Shown here: one piece after another, positions 12,267 through 26,255 of the stretch
How positions within the stretch are numbered: the first letter of the stretch is position 1
Layout of the letters: each line of letters opens with the position of its first letter
Source: Aurifilum marmelostoma
Taxonomy: Eukaryota; Ascomycota; Sordariomycetes; Diaporthales; Cryphonectriaceae
Reading direction: 5' to 3'
Length of the DNA: 64,000 nucleotides
NCBI GenBank assembly: GCA_027559495.1
Contig: JAMXSV010000024.1
Coordinates: 682,001 to 746,000, forward strand
Translations under genes and position numbers: made by a program
The notes under the pieces: model-generated
Seen by the model: only the letters and a program-made list of their open reading frames with translations
Told to the model about the DNA's origin: nothing
Database searches by the model: none

Positions 12267-12724
12267 GCTTTTAGTCGATTTATGCATAATGTATTGGACT
12301 CCGTGACTCGGATCAAGAGTGTCTCGGAGGAAGTCATTATGGAGTTTTTTTTGAGAATCTCCTTAGACAAGATCTCAGAGACTCATCAAACGCTGAGAGA
12401 ATTGGACAGGAGACAGGACAAAATACTGCTCCTGCTCCCAGACATCGTTTCTGCTTCTTAATTCAAGCCTCACGTCGAGCCAGAAGCTTCTATCAATCTC
12501 CTGTACATACACACGAGTTTTATATTCTTTTGGCTTGAGACGAGAGTTTACTTGATATGCATCTCGCAGGAGCACGAAAGAAATAAATGATAATCTCGAA
12601 CTTTGATGATTTGTGTATGATATTATCTCGTAGTTCCGATGGAAAGGGTCTATCTTGAACACACCTCCCGACCTTCCCTGCCTCCTTGAACCTCTACATA
12701 ATAGGGGTATAGTATTGTACCAGC
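12267..12724. other. Short intergenic region between convergent genes
   Basis: Holds the 3' ends of the small membrane protein gene (+) and the sugar porter (-). Nothing else is recognised. Confidence 0.55.
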
Positions 12725-14625
12725 TTAAGCATCCGTCTCCGAGTCGTGGTGCTTCACATGAATACCAACAGGCGACTTCTCGTTCAGATCCTCAGGCCTC
12801 TCGACGCCAGCCAGGCCCAGGCTAGCATAGATGCGATCCATGCGGGCCTTGTCCTCGGCCGCGATGGTGGTGTCATCGCCACCAAAGTAGACATCCAGCT
12901 CCTCAAGGGTCTTGTCCTTGGTCTCAGGAACGCACTTCCAGACAAAAGCAGCGCCCATACCGCAGAAGCAGGCGAAGAAGATATAAGTACCGTACGACAT
13001 GCCGCTCGTGGACAGCATGTCCTTGGTGGTCAGGCCAATGACAAAGTTGAACATCCAGTTGGTCGAGGCCGTGATGGCGACACCCTTGGACCGCAGCGAG
13101 TTGGGGAAGATCTCCTGGGCGAGAACCCAGGTGACGGGACCCCAGGAGTAGGCGAAGTTGACGGCAAACAGCCAGACAAAGGCGACAGCAGCCCAGCCTG
13201 CGCCGCCGTGGGCGCTCCAGTCGGACATGAAGCTGCCCTCGACTCCGGCAACGATGGCGTGGCACACCATCATGCCGATAGCACCACAAATCAGGAAGCT
13301 CTTGCGACCGAACTTGTCGAGGTAGAGAACGGTGGGGATGGTGAAGAGGACCTGGAAGATGCCCGTGACACCGGTGGCCAGCAAGGTGACGGTTGTCGAA
13401 GTGAGACCAAAGCTGTCGAAAATCTGCGGCGCGTAGTAGAGAACGGAGTTGATACCAGTCTGGAAACGAGATTATTAGTACCATTTCTATAAAAGAAAAA
13501 ATGTTTTCGTGGAAGTAAACAAGACTTACGAATTGCTGGAAGATCATGAGCCAGATTCCAATCCAGACTCGCTTCTGCATGTTCTTGGCAAAGAGCGGCC
13601 TCCACGTGCCAAGCTTTCCTTTGGAAGCCAGCTCAGCCTCGACCTCCTCATCGAATATGACAGCAGCCTTGATCTCAAGGAACTCGGCACGCAGGACGGG
13701 ATCATCAGCAGGCAGGCGGCGCAGCTTGCAGAGCGAGGCGATGCACTCCTCATCGCGGTGCTTCATGGCGAGCCAGCGAGGCGAGAAGGGCAGGAAGAAC
13801 ATGCCCACAAAGAGGATCCAGGCAAAGACCATCTGGAAGGCGATGGGGAACCGCCAGGCGATATCCTTCTGGCCAGAACACAGGTGACCGTGGGCAGCCT
13901 CGTAGTTGAAGGCGCCGTCGATGTACCACTGGTCCTCAGGCACGTTGTAGGGCTTGCACTTGCTTCCTCCGATGAACTGAAAGCCGTAGTCGAGCCAGAA
14001 AGCGACGGTCGTGCCTATGGTGATCGAGAGCTGCTGGAGGGAGACGAGGGAGCCACGCAGCTCTGGGGGCGCAATCTCGGCCTGGTACAGAGGAATGACC
14101 ATGGAGAACATGCCGATGCCCACACCACCAATGATACGGCCGGCGAAGAGCATGCCTGGGTTCTTGGCAGCGCACTGGAGGCAGGTTCCGAGGGTGAAGA
14201 TGAGGACGGCCATGTTCATTGAGTATTTCCGAGAGATCTTGTCGGCCGTGTAACCGCAGAGGAGGGCGCCGAACCAGGCACCAAGCTCAAGAGCAGCGAC
14301 CAGCCATCCCTGGATGGTATCGCCCATGAGGCTGGGGAATTGTGACTGAAAGTTCTCTATCTTGTTGTCAATAAAACGTAGCATTAGGGTCAAGAGTTAT
14401 TGACAGCATATAGTGAAGAAACAACAGAATAATACAGTGGTACGTACCCATAACGAGAACAGGAGACATAACACCCTGATCATAACCATACATGATACAG
14501 CCCAGGGCGGCGAACGAGCACGTCATGGAGACGTACGGGTTCTTCAGCATACCGATGATACCATGTTGTCTCTCGGCCGCCAGACGGCCAACGGCCGACT
14601 GACTGTGGACTCCTGCTGCAACCAT
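12725..14625 (-). CDS. MFS sugar porter (hexose transporter family)
   Basis: Predicted plasma-membrane sugar:proton symporter. Three exons, 14625-14448, 14356-13530 and 13459-12725, give 579 residues. Introns are gtacgt...tag and gtaagt...cag. The joins restore SPVLVMENFQSQFPSLMG and FQQFTGINSVLYYAPQIF, both strongly conserved in fungal hexose porters. Further marks are GRIIGGVGIGMFS, PLYQAEIAPPELRGSLV (sugar transport signature 2), PFSPRW in the central loop, LYLDKFGRKSFL, and PETKDKTLEELDVYFG at the cytoplasmic end. The substrate is not predictable. An in-frame ATG exists further upstream at about 14766, but family alignment favours the start at 14625, which gives MVAAGVHSQSAVGRLAAE. It is followed upstream by a very long gene-free region that may hold its control elements. 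Confidence 0.9.
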
Positions 14626-17600
14626 TGTCACTCGTTGGATTTGGGTGCCGAACCAGTCACCTGAAGAAATATTGTCACTGTGACGAGTGAGAGAGGGATG
14701 GGGAGGAACAAAGCAAGGATCGACATGAGGAGGGAGTTTGACCACTTCTTTATAATTCTTCTTCAACTGCTACCTACCTCGCCAGGGATCATGTCAAGCC
14801 TTACGCGGCTCCCTGTCGACCTTCATGCTCTCCATGATGGGGCCATACTTGCGATCGACCTCCGAGCCTACTAATCGCAATTCCGACGCCAGCAAGAAAA
14901 CACAAAAGAAGGAATCAAAAAAAGAAAAAGAAACAAGGCTGGTACCAACAGCCTGGGTCAATAGCCCAGATCCTGGCGCCACACGGGCCCTGGCAGCGAG
15001 AGCCGCATTTCATCGCCCACACCTCAGATTAATATGCAGTTCTGCCTTAGACCCGCCGAGATGGAACCGACCGGAGCTGACCGTCCCCCTCCCCAACCCA
15101 GTCCAGGGAGGTGTAAGGGGATCCAGAGCGCTGTTGGCAACCTGGAGGACGAGGATGACGGTACAGGTCACGATCCCCGGATGGCACCTCCACAGGCTAC
15201 CCCCAGACCTGGTGGGCATCTCTGGGGAAGGGCGCGCGCGCGCGCGTGTGCAACTCGCACTCGGCCGCACTTGCGGCGATATTCTGGGTCTGTAGGAAGA
15301 TATGTTACCCCCGCTTCTTTGATGGACCAATGTCACCGGTGTGTGAGTGGCGACAGAGCCGTCAGACAAGATCTGAGAATGAGCAGAGCATGGTGACCAA
15401 TAAACAAGCAGGAAGGACCTGATATGGGAACACCCCAGAGAAGACAAAAAGGGGAACCTTCTTTTTGGTTGTAAGCCTGAAGCGGCCTGGCGGAATCTGG
15501 CTTCATCTCGATTGTGACTTGTCTGAAAATGTTCTTCCGGCATGGTGGGTACATGAACGTATGTACCTTTCCGACTCGGCTCAGCCGTTCAGTACTAAGT
15601 GTTCCGATATCCATCGTACACGGAAATAAACAAGGCTGAGCTTCCGCTTTCCGACCGTTTTGCGACCACCCGAATGATTGGCAGATGTCCTATCAGGCGC
15701 GCACACGTTCTCAGAGGCATAGATCAGTTCCACTTCCCTCAATTACTTACTATGGTACACTTCCAGTTCCCCATGGGCATCGACCCCGAAGATCTTGGTC
15801 CGCCACGCGAGCGGCCCAGCGACTCCTCCCCCAGGTCCCCCAGGTTTCGGCCACAATCCGGACTCGAGCTCGACCAAGTTCAGAGGTTGAGATGCTCGCA
15901 CACATGAGAACTGCGATGTTTCCACAAAATTCGCGCGTGGACTGCCAAAAGACCGACTTTCAGGATTGGCCCAGGTGAAAACTGGAGAAACGGCAAACAC
16001 GGCACACATCACTCGGCGCAATTGTGGAGATGGGGCCGAGGAGAGGGCCCAGATACTTCGAGACAATACGTGTTCGTGCCCATGGGGAATGGAGAGGGGT
16101 CTGGGGGAATACTTACAGCAGCTTCTCTTCTTGTTCTGCTCCTGTCCAACTTTTGTCTCTGATGCTCTCTATTTATCGAGAGCCTCAGGGAAAAGAAAGT
16201 ACACATGAAATACCGAAGCCAAGCCCGGAAAACCCGACTTTCCTCCATGCCAAGGCCCGGCTCCCTTTGTGCCTGAGAACCTCAGACACTTCGGCATGAC
16301 CGGAACTTGACCGAGAAGCCAGGAATCACCGGCCTTGGCAGACGGGGTCAGACTCCGGGCACAGAAATAAGCCTCCAAAGTGTTCATCCGGGCTTTCCCC
16401 AGGGGTTTGATGTACCAGTGGAGCACGCGGGGATGAAGGACGGGGAAACACGGGGTGGTGAGGTTCCCTCCACCGGGGGAAGGGGGGGGGGTTCCAATGT
16501 CGGACGGCCCATATACGGAGACAGGAAGCAAGTAACTATTCAAGCTTCATGCTCGGCCGCTTTTTGATGAGTGACGGACTGGTGATGACGTCGGTCTTGC
16601 TTTAGATAAGGAGTCTTCGTGGCCCCTTGGTGTGCATGCTGATTAGTCCAGGGGGGTCGGACCGACAATAGTGTCTGACCTGCCGAGGTCTTGCTGGGAC
16701 GATATGTGGTCTGTATGCTCTAACGATACCCAATAGTTTGTAAAACATCACCAGGAGCCCGGCATACAATTGGTGGAGAACACAGACAGATCGCGAGAAA
16801 TATGTGTGGCACCGGGTACAGAACAACAGGCGGTGGCCTCCCATCGTGACTCGTGAGCGCGGGCAAGGAGAAAAGAGACCAGTCACTCAAACAAAAATCC
16901 TCACCCCCCCTTACCACCTCAATCGACCCTACTCAGGGCTGCACTAAGGCGGAAGGAAGAAAAAAAAAAAGAAGGAAATAAAAAGAGACACAACCAAACA
17001 ACCGAGGCTCAGATCACCAATAATATCAAATGACTGGCCTGAAAGAACACATAGGCAATCCACGCGAGCGGTCCTGAAACGCGACGAAGCCGAGCATGGG
17101 AGCCGAGCCTCAGAATACTGCCATAGCACACAAAGACAACGTTCGATGAACCCCATCGATAGCCCACCGGGTCTCCAGAATTACGCCGAGAGCTTAGACC
17201 AGGAGAGGCCAGTCATGCAGTTGCAGCTCCGTGGAAGGAACACTGCCTACTACGCAGCCGCAGCGCATCCCCATCAGCCCGGAGGAAAAAGTTGACACCG
17301 GTAATACAGACGCGGGCTTGGACGCGTGGCGGGCAGGGATCTTGGGCTTTGGGCACGGTGCTATTAAAATAAATCAATGTGCATTCGCCTTATAAACCAC
17401 GGCATAAGCACCAGAAATGACTTGATTCATGGCTTGCTTGAAGGCGAGTGAAGATCACTTTATCCAGTGAAGCGACAATTGAAGGCCGCAGGAATTTACA
17501 AGATTAATGCTAAGCATTTGAACGAGGTGATTTTGGCCATGAGTATAATTTCATATCGACAACGTAAGAAATTCTTGGGTGTATATCACAGTATTTTCAG

Positions 17601-20188
17601 TAATGTATACTTGCTCTATCCGTGATGAGTTTGAAGCAGTGATGGGATGCCTTACCCAATTCTAGGCCCACGATCAGCCCACGAGGAAAACAAATTTTCT
17701 CTCGCTGGCACCATACCTTTTTGACAAGACCCAAAGCAACTGATTTCGAGACCTTCAAAGGTCCGTTTCACCTTAAGTAACACGATATGGCTGCTCCATT
17801 TTCTCGGTGTCGCCGGTGACAAATGCGTTCTAATCTTCGGGCTAGACATCGCCCTGGATCACATCCACAAGCAGCCATAGCGCGTTCTTCATTCTGAGTG
17901 ACACTTGGAGAACTACCTATATGCTCTCACATGTAGGCTCCAAATGGCCTGATCGGCGAGGCAGAGTTGTAGGCGAGCAAGGAATCTGCCTCGATGGAAA
18001 ATTTCAGGATCCCCTTCCCAAGGCAGTGATTAAAGTGTTTGTATGTGACTTTGAGACTTGAGTCACGATACTCGATCCGGGAGACAATGCTTGCTCTTTG
18101 CATAACAAGATTTCGTCCGTAACTGCGGTAATTAGGCTAATACCATCCGGCGGTGCATGCGAAGGACTGAATATCGAGTGATCAGGTCGTGAGCGTATAT
18201 GCGATGGTCCTTAAATCATTAGTCGAGTCACATCATGTGGCCTCATCCACCTGCACGTGTTCTGCCGTCACACGACCAAGTACATTCTGTCTTTTCATGA
18301 TCAATTAAGCTAGACCGATGATTGGAAAAATGAGCTCGATACAGAAACTTAGGGAAGGAGAACGCCTTGTTCACGGGTCTAGTCCTGATTACGGCAAGGC
18401 TTGCGTCTCGGACTGTTGCTCACCATTGACCGTGCTTCGCATTGAGGCATTGGCGGTGTTGCCCTATGAGAGCTTTCACTATAGCCCAAGATGTCAAAAG
18501 CAGTCTAGATTGCCTTGTCTCATATCTTCGGTTCTCACATTGTAATCACGTGCCAGACCAGTCCCTCACGATGTATGGCATGATTGAAAACATTGATGCC
18601 ACAACGCCACTGAGAACGCTCAGATTATTAGCGACGAGGATGAGCAGCATATTTGATGGCCAATGAATCTATTTCTATAATGAATCTGCCTGCGTGAGCT
18701 AGATTCACGTTACAGTACTGCAGTATACTTGCTGCGACAGTGGAACTTCGTGGCAATGGTGCAATGAAGGTATTATTCAGAAATCTTGCCAACTTGTTGG
18801 ATCCAGGATAGTTCAGCTCGACGCGAGCAACTTATGAATCTGACAGGTGGAAAGGAAAAAGGCCCATGATGTTCGTCTTAAGAGGTAGTGATATGCGCTG
18901 GCCAGGACCATGTTGCCAGAGCTGCTCTACTCGACAAGTTCTTTCAACTTCACTCGCTCACTATTTGGAGTTGCCGTATAAAGAAGCTTGAAGTTAAGGG
19001 TAATAAGACTTTAGCACAGTGAAACTCTTCAGCTTGGTTAGGCTATTTGCTCGTCACAAACAAACGAGGGTGGGTTCCAAGGTTGCGGCTATCGAACGTT
19101 GTTTGTTGTTGACTGGTTGATACACTTTCGAAAGGGTGCAGCAGGTAAACAAGGCAAGTGAAAAGATCACCCTAACGTCATGTAAAGAGCCGACACTGGA
19201 AAAAATTGTAAAAATATAGACTAGGTGTCATGGTAAAAAGCAATCTTTATGCGAATCTCAAGTTGACATGTGCATTAATGCAAATCACTTATTATCTCTT
19301 CCATCTCATTGACTCCACGGTATGTGCTGTCTTCTCTTGTATTTTGCCTTTCACCTGTTCTTCCCCCAATGTCAAGGAGCCGTTTGCTCACCTTCGCTAA
19401 GTGAAACTCCGAGCTTCCGCCACAATGCTAAGACATCTAGAAGGGATTTGCACGGCACAGAAATAAAAAAGGGTGTGATCTATCCCAGACACTCAGGTGT
19501 TTCAGTCGATCTCCCGCTCCTCTCCTTGAAAAGAAAAGGGGCGCATTACGGAGCGCACACCAGGGAACCCTGTGATGGATGCTGAGCACAGTTGGCTTGG
19601 CGACACAAGTTGCTCCTGTAAGAAGGCATCGCCAAGCTCTTGGAAGAGAGATCTCCCCCTGACATCCCTCCCTGTTTCATTCGTGGGTGTTGTTCAGCTC
19701 TTGGTTGGCTACTGGGCCTCGCGCCAAGCGTGGCCATCCTCCTAGGTTAGGAAAGTTCTTTTCTCCACGCACAACTCGCAGAACCGTTGAGGTTGAGAAG
19801 GTATTCTCATCAGTCGATCGGTCACTGTGAAGGTAAGACGGGATAACATGGCTGTGAGATATTGGCTTTTTATTTCCACTATATAGCACTTTGCCGAATG
19901 CTCACATATTCATCCAGCATAAGAAGGGCCAACTTGAGGTCTCTCCCGCCGCAGATTGAAATGTACATAAAACAGAATCCTTGATGATAGGAGACAAGAC
20001 ACACATTACTAGAGAAAAACCTTTTCCGAGGTCCCTCATAGATTGTGTTTTTTTTCTCTTCTTTCGACGATATATAGATCAGTTCTATTCTTTGTTTCTT
20101 CATGCCTTGCCATGCATATTTCTTCCTTGTCCCTCCCCTTTAGAGGATAGAGACCGTCTACAATTGTAGACCGCAAGCCAAGATTCGC
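14626..20188. other. 5.5 kb gene-free region
   Basis: I find no protein gene I can support on either strand. Open frames up to about 177 codons (for example 15010-15543 on the - strand) have arginine/serine/proline-rich chance composition and no domain. The left part is GC-rich and includes a (GC)n tract near 15232-15246. The right part (about 17340-19960) is more AT-rich. The block lies upstream of the sugar porter and downstream of the aspartic protease. It may hold long regulatory sequence, a non-coding RNA or a decayed element. Confidence 0.5.
15232..15246. repeat. (GC)n simple repeat
   Basis: A run of alternating G and C, followed directly by TGTG. It could form Z-DNA under torsion. It lies in the gene-free region upstream of the sugar porter. 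Confidence 0.8.
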
Positions 20189-21569
20189 TTACTGGTGCTC
20201 AGCCAGGCCGAGCGAGTTGTTGCCGCCGTTGAACGCGACGAACTGCGACTTGAAGAAAATGTCACCATAGATACCCATCTCACCCGCGCTACCCGCCTGG
20301 ACGCCGCCGAAGCAAGCTGTAGATTGCATTGTTAGCATGGATTTCACTGCGATTTAAGAATACGGCTTCGAGAAGAAAGAAGAACTTACTGTTACCCTGC
20401 ACTTGGGCAAAGTTGATATCCTCTCCCCTGACACGAGCCATGTAGCTGCCGCCGACATCAAGCATCAGATCCGGCAGGGTAGCATCGCAGTCCACGGTGA
20501 TGCCGCCAGCCTGGGCATTGTTCTGTGCAGAGGGAATCTGGGAGTAGTAACCGTTGACGATAGTGGGGTCGGCGATGATGAGGGTGGTGCCGGTGTCGGC
20601 AATGGCCTGGCCGGTAGGGTTGGCAGCCTGGGCGGCGCCGGTGCCGACGGCGAACTTGGTGCTGCTGAACTGCCAGAAGCCCTGGGTGGTGTTGACGGCG
20701 GCCCATGCCATGGTGCCGTTGAACTTGGTGGCGTCGATGGCGCCAAAAGTGTACGCACCCACAGAAGCCTTGCGCAGGTCGGCGGTGAAGACGGGCTCGG
20801 CCAATGAGGGCATGGCGTTGTCGAAGAAGGTCTTCTGCTGCTGGGGCTGGACGGTGTTGAGCTTGCTGAAGGCGAGGCCGACGAGACCGTTGTTGTTGGC
20901 ATCCTCGACAAAGGACTGCGACACGGCGGTGGCCATCTCAATGGCCTGGGCCGTCACGGTGGCGCCGCCAATGTTGACTGTGTCGGTGCCAACGTTGCCG
21001 GCAGCGCCAGAGCCGTCACCGTAGCTGATGGAGAAGGCGGCACCGTTCATCATCTGGAAGGTGTTGGACTTGGTGGGGTCGTAGAGGGTGTGGCCTGTGG
21101 TGTCGGCGGCGGCGAGCTGAGTGTTGAAGACCCACAGGTCGGAGGATCCAGAGTCGAAGTCCAGGTTGAGAGTCTGTCCACCGATGTTCACGGGTGCCAG
21201 GTACTCGACGTCGCCCTGCTCGGGTGTAGCGGCCACGAGACCAGTACCAGCAGCGGCGGTAGTGTTGGTAGCAGCGCTTGTGATGTTGGTCGCAGCGTTC
21301 ACCTTGGCACTGTTGGTGAGCTTGTCCTCGATGGTGGTTGTTGTGCTGGACTGATTCCGGATGGCATCCATCAGCGCAGGTGGGATGTTCATGCGATATT
21401 TCCTCAGTGACTTCAAGTATTGCCTGGGGCCATTATGTCCCTTGAAGTTCGCATTTCGAACCCGTTCCACGGAGAATACGCCTCGCTTCTGGATCACAGG
21501 TGATGGGGCCGCCGCCACCATAGCGGCTAGGAAGCCCAAGAAAAGAACGGCTCTGAGAAGAGACTGCAT
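20189..21569 (-). CDS. Secreted aspartic endopeptidase (pepsin family A1)
   Basis: Two exons, 21569-20390 and 20316-20189, encode 435 residues (gtaagt...cag intron). Residues 1-20 are a signal peptide ending AMVAAA, followed by a basic propeptide (about 21-115) with QKRG and KSLRKYRMNIP. The catalytic aspartates are D139 in DFDSGSSDLWVF and D325 in IADTGTTL. The flap tyrosine is Y183 in SYGDGS. Two cysteines, at about 361 and 395, are placed to form the single disulfide known in endothiapepsin-like enzymes, and the end reads FVAFNGGNNSLGLAEHQ. The protein is predicted to be a secreted acid protease that self-activates by removing its propeptide. A Thr/Ala/Asn-rich segment between propeptide and enzyme core carries several N-glycosylation sequons. 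Confidence 0.93.
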
Positions 21570-24500
21570 TATGCCGACTGGTCGAACGTTTGACGCGTGA
21601 AGGAAAAAAAAAAAAAGAGAATGAAAGGAGTAATAGATGGAGGGGAAAAAACCACACCAGGTGGATCGGAAGAAGAAAGTGCAGAGTAGGAAGGGAAACC
21701 GACAACAAATCGATCCCAGATAACTCCTACCTGCGAGCTGCCGGAGCAAGAAAGAACCTATGTACTAAGACGAGGAAAGGGGAGTGAGTGTGGAGGAAGA
21801 TGATGGAAGGAAACAAGAGGAGTGCGTGGCGGGATGTACGGAGTAAATAAAGAACAAGCACTGCTTGGGAATAGAAGCCAGGCGGAGCAATCCACAAACC
21901 AGCCATAGTGCTCAGGGGCCGTGGTCGAGCACTCGTGAAAGAAGCAACTCAAACATTAAGCTTCAGTCCGTAACAGTACCCCGGTGATGGGATGAAATTG
22001 CGCAAACACGGAGACATGGCCGCTTGCCTATGCCAGGGAGGAAGATCCTGAATATCGACAACCCTGGAGGTTACGTACGCCCGACAGAACGAGTCCCATG
22101 CTTGGCGAAACCAGCAGACAAATCCGATCCGAGCGCAGCGAGTGCCAGACGCGCTCAGTTGCACCTGGATATCGATCCAAGACAGCGTCTGTGGCATGGT
22201 GGTGGAGCACAGGTAAGGTTAAACAAGTTAAGGTCTGGGGACCCATGAAGACCCACGTCTGACAGAGGCGAAGGTGGTGGAGTGTTCCAGGAGCCGCATG
22301 CCCGAGCAGGGGGTGACGAGGGGGCTTGTTCAGGGAGACGAAGAGCCTCATGCAAGGGTCTGGAACCTTTGGACTGGCTGTAATCCGAAAATCTGCCGTA
22401 ACCTTTCCCGATTAGTAGGTGTGAAGCCTCAGGAGGTCTGTTTGAGAAACTCGTCGTGCCACAGAATTCGCACGAATCAGTTGAATCCTCTTGTTTGGCA
22501 GACGGGTAAACCGGCAGGTTCTCGTTCTCGCTACTTGACGATCAATATACTTCGTCAAGCGTGAAGCTGATGACGTGACGCTGAAGGCACTCCTCGTCGT
22601 AAATTTGGACTAGAGTGGTACAGTAGTAATGCCTCGCCTGCGGCCGGGCCAGCCGCTACTGCAGTTGAGGGACCGTTGCGGCGTCCTTGGTGACCTCCCA
22701 ACTCCGAAGTGCACCTCGGCTCTGAACACAGATCTTTCAGATTCTGTAGCATGGGCTTGTACCCCAGCTAGCGGTAGCCAGCGCCAAACATGACGGTAGA
22801 TAGCCCCTTGGAGAGGATGCTGTTTAGATCAGATCGGGAGCACGGCACAAAGGCGGGCTGTGCAGTTTCGAGGAACGGGCCTAGGCGCTGATATTCCTGG
22901 AACATATTTGACAAATACATGAGAGGGTGTTCGGTTGACGGCACCAAATAGATGATGAGCGGAGAGGTGAGCCATCGGAATATTGTTGTCCGGCCTCAAG
23001 ATGGACGACTGATCTGATGTATGTTTGGGTAGCTTCTTGTCCAGCAGGTGCCCTCTGTTTTCGAGGAGAGACAGAGCGCACAGCAGGATGAGGCACGATC
23101 GGATCCCATCGTTCCATTTTTGGACTGCGGTCGACGGATCACACCAGATGATGAGAAACGAAAACAGATCTTCCTTGGCACGCACGCGAGACAGGCAGAG
23201 GCTGGCTGTGAATCAATTCACTGATCCCAAAGGACTGGCTAGCCGAGGAATCGTTCGCACACCGTTTCAGGCTCTGGTATTGCGAATTGACGCCGATCTT
23301 CCGCAACAGTCCGAAGCCAGCCTAGACCAGGTATGGTGTGCACGAGTGATGCGCCCGGGTGTGGAAGATCACTAACGCTTGATGAATGGGCTTCGTCCCG
23401 TGTGCAAGAACAAGTCGTAGCCCAACAGCCAGTCGCGATGCTTCATTTTGATGTTGAGATGAAGCAGTAACCATGAAATGGCTCGTCCAGGACTCGACCT
23501 CTTCTTCGGTTGTAGCTCAGCCAGATGATAAATTGAAGGATGCCGGTGCCAAAGGACTGCCTCGTACTGTCACGTCTCTTGCCAAGTGGCAATGGGGCGG
23601 CCCCTATCGACACAAGTAGCAGCAGAAACATGAACAACCGAGCCCCCTCATCCTGTGCGCTGTCGTCACCCAGCCCATCCTGCTGCCAAGGCTACAAGTT
23701 TCCGTGTGGCTGCGAGTAATCCCAAGCAGAATCTTGTTGATCATGATAATCATAGAAGATGCTGCAAAGTCGATCACAAGGCAGGAACAAGGGATGTGCG
23801 CGCGCGTGCAGCTCGATGGTGACCAAGTGGTGGTGCATCGGTGCATCGGTGTGAAAACGATAGTGGCTGTTTCAGGATTCTCAGACGCCAACGGTGCCGG
23901 TTTCAGAGCTCCGCCAGCGGCACTCTCGGTTTAGGCGGGCGTAGCGAGTACCACCGTGGCATTCATCAAGAGATTGCCGCTCTACTATCGAGAGATGAGA
24001 ACCAGCGAGCGCTACGGTAGTAGCTCTTGCTGTGAGGACACTCTTTGACGGCTCTGGTGTGAATGAGGTTCGAATTGCTGTAGAGGCTGCCGAGTTCATT
24101 TGGGTGGTAGGTGCGCGTGCAGGTGACGAGGAACCCACCCCGGTCAGCAGCTTTTAGTGGTTCCTAGGGCCGACCATCCTCCCGCCACAGCGCATGTACA
24201 GTAGCTTGAGGAGCTCCAACCCCACCAAACAAGGGTCCGGTCCAGTATAGCCTACTGTAACCTCGAAGCGCAACAAATGGGTCAACTGTAACTACTATGG
24301 AGCAGAATTGTTGCTACCTCTATTTTCTTTTTCTTTTCCTTTACTTTCTCCATTCATACCACCACTATGGCTTTTGGAGCTGTGGATCAACTCCGATCGC
24401 ATGGTTCATGTTTCCTCCTCCAATTACGGAGTCAACCAAGATATTAGACCCGGGGCTTGCAGAGAGAACACGATGAGTTCTTTCTGGAGACAGGCCTTTG

Positions 24501-26255
24501 CACGTTCAAAGCATCATTGGCGCCCACATACACGACCTCCCCACATGCCTAAAACTTGGCTTGCTGCAGCTGCAGGCGGGGGCGGGTGGAACCCTCGGGG
24601 TTCAGTGCCGCCGCATCTGACACCAGATGACCCGCCACCCCAGACACCAGCCCCTGGCAGGAGTAGCCGGGGTTACATGAACCCTCGCAAAAGGCTTCTA
24701 AGGAAATAAGAACAAGAGCAAAGGGGCTATGAGGACAAATCAGCAGCACTGCATCCAGCCATTCAGGTCTGTGGGTTTCTGCCTTTCAATCTCTAAACAG
24801 CTCATTTGCAGTGTGTATACCTAGATGCACGTCATGTCAGTAGCTACAACTTCAGAGAGCACTCTGAGCAAGGCAGCATCGGTCTGCCCTGAGCATGTAT
24901 TCCTTTCATGCTTTGGATATCACCTTTACTCTCATCAAAGATCTTCAATGAAGATGGAATGAATAAGAAGAACCACAATAGATGGCTACAAGAAGTCAAG
25001 ATCCCACAAGCCCCTAGCAAGCCCATCCTTCCCTGTGCAGTCGTCTTGTGTTTGCTGAACCCTCTTTCCACCTCAATCTTCCCAGGAGCTTTTTTCAGTA
25101 GCACTCCTTCTTGGCGCTTCAAAGGACTATTGGTGTCAAGGCGGGATCAATAGTGACAGCAAACTCGAGATGAACGCCCACCAATGTTGTTGAGATTGAA
25201 ATGAATAACCGTCTTTGTAGTGCATTGAGGGAGTGACAGAAAGACTTCCACTGGGTCAGGTAAACAGTATGGCTGGCAGTCAAACCAGTCAGTCTATTTG
25301 TGGCATCGATGAGGTGTTTAAATCCTCGTGTAATCGCTCCCTCCTCAGCCTTCCCGGAACGCAGGCAAAGCAGAGACTACTTTTCTGATGCTGCTCGGGT
25401 CAGGTCATCCTTCTCAACATAACCTTACCGGCGCCGGGCTCTTGCTTAGTCAGTACCGTTTCCACAGTGACAACACGGGTAGCGCACCCCGCACTCTACC
25501 GTCCCGTCTGCATAGCCTCTAGCCTATAGTGTTTACCACTCCCTCGGCCCAGAGATTCTCCCTATTGGCAGTACCAAAGCAGCGCCGAGACCCCCTACCA
25601 CCCCCTAAATACCACGCCCTTGCCCCCCCCCCCTACGGCAGCTAGCCATCTCCGCTTCGAACCGGTATCACGAAACGGGTCGGTCGTTACGGTGTGTATG
25701 CCCACCGTCCATCCCAGCTTTGGCTCCGTACATACGCATCCCAGTGGTTGAGCTCCGACCTCTGACGTCGGTCTTCCCATGAGAGCGCCCAGAAACACAG
25801 CCAGGCCAGGGACCTCTCGAGGTTCCAGTCGGGAAGCTCTCGCTCCTCGGTAAAGGGGGGTTTGTTTAATCGCGGTTGACGGTGCCCCGGCAGCCCTCTC
25901 CCACTTCGTGGCCGACCTGCTCGACTTGCCTTTGAGGATAGGGTCCAATTGGCAGTCAGAACAGGCCGAGCCCAGCTCCTGGGTCGCCATCAACTCGAGT
26001 CGCCGCGGTTCATCCTCGTCGTCCTCGTCCTCGGATGCCACCATCCCCGCAGATAGAGTCGACCGCGTGCGCGACGAGCAGGGCGACAGCCAGGAACACG
26101 AACAGTATCTCGTCAGCGACCACTCCTATCCCGATCTGCTCGGCATCCTCAACAGCGACAACCCATCCACAGACAGCTCCGCCAGTTCGCGGTCCTCTGT
26201 CTACTCCCCTCCAAGGAGCCGTCGCCTCCCCTCTCTCCCCTCCACCGTCAACACA
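21570..26255. other. 4.7 kb region with no clear gene
   Basis: No protein gene is supported between the protease and the Myb-like gene. A pyrimidine-rich tract lies near 24316-24360. Short chance frames occur on both strands. The last 400 bases (25854-26255) form an open extension in frame with the Myb-like gene and are discussed under that gene. The rest may be regulatory or decayed sequence. Confidence 0.5.

Noticed and set aside
15010..15543. 177-codon open frame on the - strand
   Set aside because: Composition is that of GC-rich non-coding sequence, with no domain, signal or splice support.
23760..23820. Short (CG)n-like and repeated GTGCATCGGTGCATCGGTG motif
   Set aside because: Only a two-copy local duplication; too short to be a meaningful array.
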